Positions 1 through 6,254 of a DNA stretch of 8,275 nt are shown in pieces. The position numbers and the translations under genes were made by a program. The stretch is from Thermodesulfobacteriota bacterium (lineage in GTDB: Bacteria; Desulfobacterota; Desulfocorpusculales; Desulfocorpusculum): assembly GCA_028275295.1 (NCBI GenBank), contig JAPWUY010000059.1, positions 1 through 8,275 on the forward strand, read 5' to 3'. The notes under the pieces are model-generated. The model worked only from the letters and a program-made list of their open reading frames with translations, had not been told where the DNA came from and searched no databases. Within the stretch, counting starts at the first letter, position 1; every line of letters starts with the position of its first letter.

Positions 1-1210
1 CGGGCCTTATCTCCCCAGGCCTTGGTATTGACACGACCCCCATCTCGGTGCTGCCATAGAAGAGCTTGATCTCGATCCCCAGAGCTAGGAAGTACCTTAT
101 TATTTCGGGACTCAGGGCCCCTCCTGCCGAGTAAACCACCCTCGCCCTCGACAGACCCAGCCTATCCCTCAGAGGTCTGAAACACCCTTGGTATGCGAGC
201 CACCACAGGAGCTTCCAGAAGGGGCCCAATGGCTTCTTCTGGATCCTCCTGTCCGCCACTTTCAATCCCACGGAAAGACACTTGTTGTAGATCCACCTCC
301 TCAGCCTGGTGCTATCCAGGATCTTGGCCTGCACCATGCTGTTCACACTCTCCCAGAGCCTGGCGCCATAGAAGAGAATCTCAGGTCCTATCTCCCTTAT
401 GTTCTCCTGAACTGTCTCGGGCTCTTCTGGAAAGTTGACCCTGAGCCCCGCCACTATTCCTCCTGCTATCCCCAGACCCTGCTCCGTTGCCCAGGCAGGG
501 GGTATGAAGGAGAGGTACTCCATCCCAGGTCTATTCCATCCGTCAACGGCTGACCATTCCCTTATGCCCTCTACCAACCACCTGTGGCTGAGCATGGCGC
601 CCTTGGGCATCCCAGTTGTGCCCGATGTGTAACATATGACAGCAATGTCTTCGGGCTTCCCTTGATCCACGAGATGATCGAATAGCCCTGGGTGTGATTC
701 ATCGTACATGCGGCCCATCTCCAGGACCGTCTCCATGGAGATGAGATCGGGATCTCTGTAGTTCCAGAGGCCTTTGGGGTCCCAATATATGACCTTCCTC
801 AAGAGGGGGAGCTGGGGCTTTATCTCCAAGACCTTGTCCACCTGTTCCTGGTCATGGGCCACGACGAAGGTCGCATCCGAATTGTCCGCGTAATATTTGA
901 CCTCGTGGGCGACACAGTCCGTGAACACACCAACTGCCACTGCCCCTGCGCACTGGGCGGCTAGCTCCGCCCAGAACCATTCGGGCTTGTTCTCGCCTAT
1001 GATCAGTACCTTCTCTCCCCTTTCGAGCCCGAGGCTTACAAGGCCCATGGCCAAGTATCTGACCTTTTCGTAATAGTCCTTCCAGGTGTAACGCCTCCAA
1101 ATGCCTCGGTCCTTGACCCTCATGGCTACTTCTCTGTCGCCAAGGGTCTGTGCCCTCTGCCGGAGGATCTTGGGCAGAGTATCGAGGCTCTCCTCAGCCA
1201 CTTGTACCAC
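1..1210 (-). CDS. Long-chain acyl-CoA synthetase (AMP-forming), C-terminus cut off by window edge
   Basis: The reverse strand is open for 403 codons from a GTG at 1210 to the window edge. The product adenylates a fatty or related carboxylic acid with ATP and transfers it to CoA. Visible motifs are the phosphate-binding loop YTSGTTGMPKGAMLSH (residues 194-209), YSAGGALSP in the A4 region and FYGSTEMG (384-391) in the A5 position, where the usual form is YGLTE. The Trp-rich stretch FWKLLWWLAY before a PLRDRLGL-type segment is typical of the FadD15/ACSBG long-chain branch, usually about 600-650 aa, so roughly the last third (hinge, catalytic Lys) lies outside. The GTG at 1210 is chosen because GAGGAGG (1223-1217) lies 6 nt upstream; GTG at 1201 would be too far from it. 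The gene overlaps livG by 17 bp. Such synthetases embedded in Liv operons are common in Desulfobacterota (established knowledge); the substrate is unknown. Confidence 0.93.
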   Translation of the reverse strand, partial: MVQVAEESLDTLPKILRQRAQTLGDREVAMRVKDRGIWRRYTWKDYYEKVRYLAMGLVSLGLERGEKVLIIGENKPEWFWAELAAQCAGAVAVGVFTDCVAHEVKYYADNSDATFVVAHDQEQVDKVLEIKPQLPLLRKVIYWDPKGLWNYRDPDLISMETVLEMGRMYDESHPGLFDHLVDQGKPEDIAVICYTSGTTGMPKGAMLSHRWLVEGIREWSAVDGWNRPGMEYLSFIPPAWATEQGLGIAGGIVAGLRVNFPEEPETVQENIREIGPEILFYGARLWESVNSMVQAKILDSTRLRRWIYNKCLSVGLKVADRRIQKKPLGPFWKLLWWLAYQGCFRPLRDRLGLSRARVVYSAGGALSPEIIRYFLALGIEIKLFYGSTEMGVVSIPRPGEIRP

Positions 1211-2015
1211 CTTCTGCCTCCTCCTCTTCGCCCAGATAGGCTTTTATCACCCTCGGGTCTTTCACTATCTCTCGAGGGGTGCCCTCGGCTATCTTGTTCC
1301 CGAAATCGAGGACCACTGCCCTGTGGGCAATGTCCATGATCACCTCCATGTCGTGCTCGACTATGATCATGGGGGTGCGCCTCAACTCGGACACATCCAG
1401 AATGAATCGAGCCATGTCCTCCTTTTCTTCCACATTCATTCCTGCCATGGGCTCATCTAGAAGGAGCAATTTCGGCTCCATGGCAAGGGCTCTCCCGAGC
1501 TCGACCCTCTTTCTCACCCCATAGGGAAGTGTGCCCACTATTTTTTTTCTCACGGGCTCCAACTCCAGAAGGTCTATGATCTCCTCGACCACCTTCCTAT
1601 GACTGACTTCCTCTCTTCGGGCAGGGCCAAAGAAGATGGCCCCGGCTAGGGCTCCTCTTTTCATGTGGATGTGGCGGGCAGCCATCAAGTTGTCCAGAAC
1701 ATCCAAACCGCTATAGAGCTCTATGTTCTGGAATGTTCGAGCAATTCCCAGTTCAGCTATCTTGTGGGGCTTGAGCCTGTGAATGGGTTTTCCCAGAAAA
1801 AGGATGGAGCCCTTCTGGGCCCTGTAAAACCCGTTGATGCAATTGAGAAGGCTCGTCTTCCCCGCTCCATTGGGCCCGATGACTGCCAGAATCTCCCCGT
1901 CCAGTACATGGAGGTCCACATTGGTCAAGACCTGTAATCCCCCGAACTGAAGCCAGAGTCCTCGAACTTCCAGGATTTTCTTGGGGGAAAGACGGTTGGA
2001 AGGTGCTGGATTCAT
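1194..2015 (-). CDS. livG: Branched-chain amino acid-type (Liv/HAAT) ABC transporter ATPase LivG
   Basis: This is a cytoplasmic ATPase that would power a Liv-type importer together with LivF and permeases LivH/LivM, none of which lies in this window. Counting 273 aa from the ATG at 2015, one sees Walker A GPNGAGKT (47-54), the Q-loop RTFQN (Q96), a signature LPYGV (163-167), Walker B LLLLDEP (183-189), the D-loop AGMN and the switch histidine in VEHDM (H221). The insert between Q-loop and signature and the AGMN after Walker B are LivG hallmarks. The longer open frame starts with GTG at 2030, but ATG 2015 is preferred because AGGTGGGG (2032-2025) is placed 9 nt upstream of it, while GTG 2030 has no such site. 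It is the first gene of its operon. Liv-type systems also import amides, aromatic acids and other carboxylates, so the cargo is open. The acidic C-terminal tail EEEEAE is unremarkable. Confidence 0.93.
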   Translation of the reverse strand: MNPAPSNRLSPKKILEVRGLWLQFGGLQVLTNVDLHVLDGEILAVIGPNGAGKTSLLNCINGFYRAQKGSILFLGKPIHRLKPHKIAELGIARTFQNIELYSGLDVLDNLMAARHIHMKRGALAGAIFFGPARREEVSHRKVVEEIIDLLELEPVRKKIVGTLPYGVRKRVELGRALAMEPKLLLLDEPMAGMNVEEKEDMARFILDVSELRRTPMIIVEHDMEVIMDIAHRAVVLDFGNKIAEGTPREIVKDPRVIKAYLGEEEEAEGGTSG

Positions 2016-2024
2016 GGGCCAGAT

Positions 2025-2032
2025 CCCCACCT
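2025..2032 (-). promoter_or_regulatory. Ribosome binding site of livG (decides the start)
   Basis: AGGTGGGG on the minus strand lies 9 nt before ATG 2015. It overlaps the alternative GTG start at 2030, so the two starts are mutually exclusive in practice and the ATG is favoured. Confidence 0.6.
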
Positions 2033-2110
2033 AAAGGTTTTCTATCACTCGCAACTCCCTATGGGCTTCTCAGTCCGTTTCAGGCAAAAAAATTCCGAGT
2101 AAAAACGCAA

Positions 2111-2146
2111 GACCTCCGAGGTCAGGCCCTTGGGCGCCTCGAGGTC
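2111..2146 (-). terminator. Terminator-like hairpin (possible attenuator) in the livG leader
   Basis: Read on the minus strand, GACCTC (2146-2141) pairs with GAGGTC (2116-2111). GAGG (2140-2137) pairs with CCTC (2121-2118) beneath a one-base bulge, and a GCCC/GGGC element closes the top. Five bases after the stem come five T residues (2105-2101), and another seven T lie at 2092-2086. The shape resembles an intrinsic terminator placed between the candidate liv promoter and livG. A second GACCTC copy (2123-2118) can compete for the same GAGGTC, giving an alternative small hairpin. The T-tract is not directly adjacent, so termination is uncertain. Confidence 0.4.
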
Positions 2147-2176
2147 CCCTGAAGGTCGGAAGATGCGCAACCCTAA

Positions 2177-2191
2177 CTTGGCTGAGCCAAG
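2177..2191. promoter_or_regulatory. 15-bp perfect palindrome, candidate operator
   Basis: CTTGGCTGAGCCAAG is a perfect inverted repeat with 7-bp arms and one central base. It begins 7 bp past the -10 box of the candidate minus-strand promoter, about where transcription of the liv operon would start, a typical place for a repressor dimer site. No regulator gene is in the window, so the binding protein is unknown. Confidence 0.45.
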
Positions 2192-2197
2192 GCCTTC

Positions 2198-2224
2198 ATT
2201 ACACTGAAATCGCCCAAGTGTCAA
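2198..2224 (-). promoter_or_regulatory. Candidate sigma-70 promoter for livG
   Basis: On the minus strand a consensus -35 box TTGACA (2224-2219) is followed after 15 bp by TGTAAT (2203-2198), five of six matches to the -10 consensus. The spacer is shorter than the optimum of 17 bp. It would give a leader of about 175 nt containing the palindrome and the hairpin. Deduced from sequence only. Confidence 0.4.
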
Positions 2225-2262
2225 GGTGGAATCCAAGGACGGCCCCAACTCAGAGGGCCTTC

Positions 2263-2291
2263 TTGAAAACCCCTTTGGGGTTTGGTATATG
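2263..2291 (+). promoter_or_regulatory. Candidate sigma-70 promoter for the CoA ligase operon
   Basis: TTGAAA (2263-2268) and TATATG (2286-2291) are separated by exactly 17 bp. The start of transcription would fall near 2298, about 50 nt before the ATG at 2351. The -35 box matches five of six consensus bases and the -10 box four of six. Confidence 0.4.
2267..2283. repeat. Perfect inverted repeat within the promoter spacer
   Basis: AAACCCC and GGGGTTT flank TTT, forming a 7-bp-arm dyad that fills nearly the whole spacer of the candidate ligase promoter. It could be an operator. On the minus strand the same hairpin is followed by TTTT, so a weak terminator for minus-strand readthrough is an alternative. 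Confidence 0.45.
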
Positions 2292-2350
2292 GGACACACA
2301 CCAGTCGATCTCGGGGACAGAGGTGTCCTTCTCCTTCCAGGGGGTGAATC

Positions 2351-3886
2351 ATGAGAATGGACCATTTCCTGGAGAGAGGTTCGAGGCTCTACCCTGACAA
2401 GGTGGTCATGAGCTCTGAGGGTGGTTCGAGGACATATGCGGAGCTACAAGGGAGGGTTGCGAGGCTAGCCCATGGACTCAAGGTGAGAACCTCCCTCAAG
2501 CCGGGTGACAGGATAGCTGTGCTCAGTCGCAACTGTCCCGAATTCGTCGAGGTTTACCTCGCCTGCTCGGTTTTGGGCTGTGTTGTGGTCCCCCTGAACT
2601 ATCGTCTTCACCCGGATGACTACTTATTCTTGATTGGGGACTCGGAAGCCAAGGTCCTTCTCGTGGAAGAGGAGTTCGCCCAGAGGCTCGAGGGTCCCCT
2701 CGAGGAGTTGGGCTCGAAAGTGGACACCTGGTCCATAGGCTCTGAGGGTTCCAAATGGCCCAGATACAAGGAGCTCTTGGATGAAGATCCCCTGATTGAG
2801 CCAGAGGGACCGTCGGATGAGGACGTATGGATACAGATGTACACGAGCGGGACAACGGGGTTCCCAAAGGGGGTCCTTCTCACCCACAGAAACGTTGTCT
2901 CCACGGCATTGGGCCTGGCACTGGATGTGCCCTTCAATGTGGACCCCTGCAAAGTCCTTGTAGTGGCACCCATCTTCCACATTGGCGGATTGATCACCAT
3001 CTTCGCGAGCATGGTATGTGGAGGGGCCTTCCATCTGGAAAGGGAGTTTCATCCCCACAATGTATTGAAGGCCATGAGCGAGGGCGGGTGCACCCATGCC
3101 TTCATGGTGCCGGTGATGGTGAGGGCCCTCTTGGGGGTCGGTGGACTGGATAAGTTGGACTTCAGCAGTTTTCGAGTTCTCATGTACGGAGCTGCTCCAA
3201 TGCCTGAGGGCCTGGCCAAGAGGGCCAAGGAGGTCTTCGGATGCCAGTTGATACAGGGTTATGGACTCACGGAGAGCACAGGGGTTTTAGGTCTTCTGAT
3301 GGATCCGGACCACGAAGTTTGTCCCGGGGCCACATGCAGGGAATACTCCATGGCGAGGATCAAGGTGGTGGACCCTCGAGGAATGCCCGTTGGTCCGGGA
3401 GAGGTGGGAGAGATAGTGGCCAAAGGTGACGGGATAATGAAAGGGTATTGGAAGAACGAGGAGGAGACCCGAGAGGCATTCCTCAATGGATGGCTTCGCA
3501 CAGGAGACTTGGCCACTTGGGATCCCAGAGGTTACATTACCATAGTGGATCGCCTCAAGGACATGATAATAAAAGGCGGAGAGAACATTTATCCCAGCGA
3601 GATAGAAAGGGTGCTCAAGACCCATCCCTCGGTGGCCGAGGTTGCCGTCATAGGCGTTCCGGACGAGAAGTGGGGCGAGGAGGTGATGGCAATAATTGTG
3701 CCCAAGGCGGGCAGTGACCTCACAGCCGAGGAGATAAGGCGATTCTGCAGGGCAAAGCTCGCCCCCATGAAGAGGCCGCGGAAGGTGCTCCTCCGGGACA
3801 GTCTTCCCATGACCCCCACGGGCAAAGTGGCCAAGAAGGAACTCAGGGAGGAATTTTGGAAGGGGATGGAAAAGCGCGTCCACTGA
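2351..3886 (+). CDS. Class I acyl/aryl-CoA ligase (AMP-forming)
   Basis: The 511-aa length is normal for a medium- or long-chain fatty acid or aromatic acid CoA ligase. In order: the phosphate-binding loop YTSGTTGFPKG (164-174), YGAAPMP (279-285), GYGLTES (303-309), WLRTGDLATWD (381-391), the hinge region DRLKDMIIKGGENIYPSE (400-417) and the C-terminal catalytic lysine in PTGKVAKKEL (K492). All core residues are present, so it should be active: acid plus ATP plus CoA gives acyl-CoA, AMP and PPi. ATG 2351 has AGGGGG 6 nt upstream; an ATG two codons later is also possible. It heads an operon with a 2-hydroxyacyl-CoA dehydratase pair 9 bp downstream, so it probably supplies that enzyme's CoA thioester substrate. 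It belongs to a different subfamily from the synthetase at 1-1210. Acid specificity cannot be read from the sequence. Confidence 0.92.
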   Translation: MRMDHFLERGSRLYPDKVVMSSEGGSRTYAELQGRVARLAHGLKVRTSLKPGDRIAVLSRNCPEFVEVYLACSVLGCVVVPLNYRLHPDDYLFLIGDSEAKVLLVEEEFAQRLEGPLEELGSKVDTWSIGSEGSKWPRYKELLDEDPLIEPEGPSDEDVWIQMYTSGTTGFPKGVLLTHRNVVSTALGLALDVPFNVDPCKVLVVAPIFHIGGLITIFASMVCGGAFHLEREFHPHNVLKAMSEGGCTHAFMVPVMVRALLGVGGLDKLDFSSFRVLMYGAAPMPEGLAKRAKEVFGCQLIQGYGLTESTGVLGLLMDPDHEVCPGATCREYSMARIKVVDPRGMPVGPGEVGEIVAKGDGIMKGYWKNEEETREAFLNGWLRTGDLATWDPRGYITIVDRLKDMIIKGGENIYPSEIERVLKTHPSVAEVAVIGVPDEKWGEEVMAIIVPKAGSDLTAEEIRRFCRAKLAPMKRPRKVLLRDSLPMTPTGKVAKKELREEFWKGMEKRVH

Positions 3887-3895
3887 GGTGCTCCC

Positions 3896-4936
3896 ATGGA
3901 GAGCCATAGGCCAGCCTCAGATAATCGTGTGGGATGGCTTTGCTCTTACACCCCCATGGAGATCCCCCTAGCCCTGGGTCTCCTGCCAACCAGGATGAGT
4001 GGCCAGGGACGAATCTCTGGGGCGACGGACCCCAGGATTTACCATCTCCTATGTCCTTATGTGAGAAGCGTATTCAAAGCCGCAGCCCAGCTGAGGCCGG
4101 AGAGAGTCGTTTTCGCGAGGTGCTGCGATGCCATGGTGAGGCTCCACGATCTCTGGAAGGTTTGCTTTGGAGGAAAGGTTCATTTTCTGGACCTTCCCAA
4201 AATTTCATCTCCAGAGGCTGTGAGCTATTTTGCCAATGTCCTCAGGGGTTGGGCAAAGGAGCTTCGCGACGGGGCTGAGCCCGAGGAAGAGGAGCTCTGG
4301 GATTCCATAACGGAGATGAATCGGGTGAGGGCATTTTTCAGGGGACTCTTTTCCGAGGTAGCCCGGAGAGCACTTCCCTACTCCTGGGTTAGGGAGAGGG
4401 TTCGTCTCTGGCTAGAATATCCTACGGAGGGGACCCTGAAGGCCATTGAGGAGGAGAGACAGGCCTTGCACTTCGACGGAAAGATGGGGAAAGGCCCTGG
4501 GGTCATCCTCTCGAGCACCATGTTGGACCAAGGCGAGATAGTCTCCCTTATAGAAGAGGCGGGCCTTGTGGTAGTGGGAGATGACGAATGTTTGGGAGAA
4601 CGCCACTTCCATATGGATGTTGAGGAAGGGGGAGATCCTTTCGAGGCCCTCGCCCATCGTTACCTCCAAAGGTGGCCTTGCCCCAGGATGAAGGGTGTTG
4701 GAAGAAGGCTCGAGGAGCTCGAGAGAATTCTTGAAGAGAGGGGTGCTGCGGGAGTAGTCATCGTGTATCTGAAGTTCTGCGACCAGAGTTCCTTCGACAT
4801 CCCCCTCATTCAGGAGAAGTTTCGAAAAAAGGGAGTTCCTCTTCTCCTTTTGGAGAACGACTACACTTCCTCGGCCTTGGGACAGATGAGGACTAGGCTA
4901 GAGGCCTTCAGGGAGATTCTCCATGAGGGCTTTTGA
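3896..4936 (+). CDS. 2-hydroxyacyl-CoA dehydratase / benzoyl-CoA reductase family subunit (HGD-D, short form)
   Basis: This is one subunit of a heterodimeric iron-sulfur enzyme of the HgdAB/FldBC/BcrBC family (COG1775), which uses a single low-potential electron to dehydrate 2-hydroxyacyl-CoA or reduce an aromatic acyl-CoA. Visible family marks are WLCSYTPMEIPLALGLLP (14-31), LLCPYVRS (51-58), FARCCDAM (73-80), GDDECLGERHF (228-238), YLKFCDQSSFDIP (291-303) and the C-terminal LGQMRTRLEAF (328-338). By position C53, C77 and C295 are the likely three cysteine ligands of a [4Fe-4S] cluster; C16 and C76 are extra. At 346 aa it is short for the family (about 370-430), because the first conserved motif starts only 13 residues in. 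ATG 3896 follows GAGGTG, which overlaps the ligase stop. Whether it is a dehydratase or a reductase is undecided. Confidence 0.88.
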   Translation: MESHRPASDNRVGWLCSYTPMEIPLALGLLPTRMSGQGRISGATDPRIYHLLCPYVRSVFKAAAQLRPERVVFARCCDAMVRLHDLWKVCFGGKVHFLDLPKISSPEAVSYFANVLRGWAKELRDGAEPEEEELWDSITEMNRVRAFFRGLFSEVARRALPYSWVRERVRLWLEYPTEGTLKAIEEERQALHFDGKMGKGPGVILSSTMLDQGEIVSLIEEAGLVVVGDDECLGERHFHMDVEEGGDPFEALAHRYLQRWPCPRMKGVGRRLEELERILEERGAAGVVIVYLKFCDQSSFDIPLIQEKFRKKGVPLLLLENDYTSSALGQMRTRLEAFREILHEGF

Positions 4937-6254
4937 AGGGGATGGCACAGTGGATAAGTACAAGACGAGGTTGCCGCTCCAAGGCTGGAGCGTGAGCCTC
5001 GAGCTCATAATGAGGTTCATCCACAGGTATCAGGCGAGTGTCTTCAAGAAGGAGGGATCGGCCTGGTCTTTTCTTTTCCGGGAAGTCTCGAGGATCACCG
5101 TAGATGCCTTCGAGAGAAAGGCTCCAGTGGTTTGGACAACAGCATATGTCTTCCCCATGGAGATGATATGGGCGTTGGGACTCATCCCAGTGGATTTCGA
5201 AATCCTGGCGGGTTTTCTCTCCGCCGCTTACCAAACAGGTCCAATGCTTCGTGCCTCGGATAGGTTTGGCCTTCCCCAGGACACGTGCACTGTGCACAGA
5301 ATCGCTGTAGGAGCTGCACTGTCGGATCAACTTCCCAGGCCGGACCTCATTGTCACTACCACCCACTATTGCGACGGCAAGGCAAAGACCAACGAGATAA
5401 TGGCTCAGAGATACGGGGTCGAGTATCTTCTCGTGGACATGCCCCTGGAAGACACGGAGGAGGCAAGGGCCTACCTCAAGGGACAATTGCTCCTGGTTTT
5501 CGAGAGACTGAGTGAATTGGCAAAGATTCCGTGCCGAGAGGAGCTCCTGTCGGAGGCCGTGGCCTCCTTCAATGACATGACGAGATGCATGAGAAGGGCC
5601 AATGACTTGAGAAAATCCACCCCTTGTCCCTTCTTACCCAATAACGGTGGCTTCATCCTGAATTTCGTGGGTACACTTCTTTACGGGTCTCATCTGGCCC
5701 CGACTCTATACGAACTCCTAGACTCCCAGTGGCGAAAAGAGCTTGAGGAAAGAAAATTCCCCCAAGAAAAATTCAGAATCCTTTGGCTCATGGCCAGTCC
5801 CACCTTCCAGGCCACCATCTTCGAATGGCTGGAGGACAGGGGAGCCAGAGTTGTCATGGAAGAGTTGAGCCACTGTTATTGGGGTGAGATGGATCCATCT
5901 AGGCCTTTGGACTCCATGGTGGATCGAATGTTCTCCAATACCTTCATGGGGAAGGCAGAACGCAGGGCTAGGACAGCTGTGGAGCTCGCCAAATCGTACA
6001 GGGTAGACTGCGCCATTCATTTCGGTCACCTTCCGTGCCGTCAGGCAAATGGAGCCCTCAAGCTTCTGAGAGATGCTCTCGAGGAGGAGGGGATAAAGCT
6101 GATCCAACTGGAGGGCGACCTTGCCGATCCAACGGGTTGGGACGAGGTGAGAGTGAGGAATCATCTCTCGGCTCATCTGGAGATGCTCCAAGGGGAGATC
6201 TCTGGAAGGCGGGCCTGGGCAAGGGGAACCCATAGGGGATTCGAGAACCCATGA
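4923..6254 (+). CDS. 2-hydroxyacyl-CoA dehydratase / benzoyl-CoA reductase family subunit (HGD-D, long form)
   Basis: This is the second subunit of the same family, 443 aa, with about 65 residues ahead of the first conserved block AYVFPMEMIWALGLIPVD (74-91). In that block the cysteine seen in its partner (WLC) is replaced by WTT. The remaining pattern fits a three-cysteine cluster site: C122 in QDTCTVHRIAVGAAL, C150 in THYCDGKAKTNE and C372 in HLPCRQANGALKLLRDALE, followed by LIQLEGDLADP (393-403) as in HgdA-like proteins. The gene overlaps its partner by 14 bp. AGGGAG (4910-4915) is placed 7 nt before ATG 4923; the next in-frame ATG (5010) would remove N-terminal helices. The pair most likely forms a heterodimer with one cluster per subunit. 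Such enzymes need an ATP-driven activator of the HgdC/BadF type, and none is encoded here. Confidence 0.88.
   Translation: MRAFEGDGTVDKYKTRLPLQGWSVSLELIMRFIHRYQASVFKKEGSAWSFLFREVSRITVDAFERKAPVVWTTAYVFPMEMIWALGLIPVDFEILAGFLSAAYQTGPMLRASDRFGLPQDTCTVHRIAVGAALSDQLPRPDLIVTTTHYCDGKAKTNEIMAQRYGVEYLLVDMPLEDTEEARAYLKGQLLLVFERLSELAKIPCREELLSEAVASFNDMTRCMRRANDLRKSTPCPFLPNNGGFILNFVGTLLYGSHLAPTLYELLDSQWRKELEERKFPQEKFRILWLMASPTFQATIFEWLEDRGARVVMEELSHCYWGEMDPSRPLDSMVDRMFSNTFMGKAERRARTAVELAKSYRVDCAIHFGHLPCRQANGALKLLRDALEEEGIKLIQLEGDLADPTGWDEVRVRNHLSAHLEMLQGEISGRRAWARGTHRGFENP

Larger units (their letters stand above)
2016..2350. other. Divergent control region between the liv operon and the ligase-dehydratase operon
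   Basis: These 335 bases separate two divergent operons. Reading left to right on the plus strand they hold the livG ribosome binding site, two A-tracts (2086-2092 and 2101-2105, T-tracts in the livG leader), a 36-nt dyad (2111-2146), a 15-bp palindrome (2177-2191), a candidate minus-strand promoter (2198-2224), a candidate plus-strand promoter (2263-2291) with a dyad in its spacer (2267-2283), a small inverted repeat GGACA-4-TGTCC (2315-2328) in the presumed 5' UTR of the ligase, and that gene's ribosome binding site AGGGGG (2339-2344, 6 nt before the ATG). A 106-codon frame is open across it on the minus strand but looks non-coding. Confidence 0.75.

Noticed and set aside
2045..2365. A 106-codon minus-strand frame spanning the divergent control region and ending 29 bp before the livG start
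   Set aside because: It starts inside the ligase gene, has no recognisable motif or hydrophobic core, is rich in Pro, Ser and Arg, and overlaps the promoter and hairpin signals. Conservation in relatives would be needed to reopen the case.
2624..3097. A 157-codon minus-strand frame inside the CoA ligase gene
   Set aside because: It is a shadow of a gene with complete, ordered catalytic motifs; its composition shows no protein-like pattern.
3287..3907. A 206-codon minus-strand frame opposite the ligase C-terminus
   Set aside because: Long antisense frames are expected in GC-rich coding DNA; it has no motifs, and the plus-strand reading is clearly a ligase.
3896..6254. Assignment as benzoyl-CoA reductase BcrB/BcrC
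   Set aside because: Only family-level motifs are visible; reductases and dehydratases cannot be separated by eye, and no other benzoyl-CoA pathway gene (hydratase, BcrAD, ferredoxin) is present.
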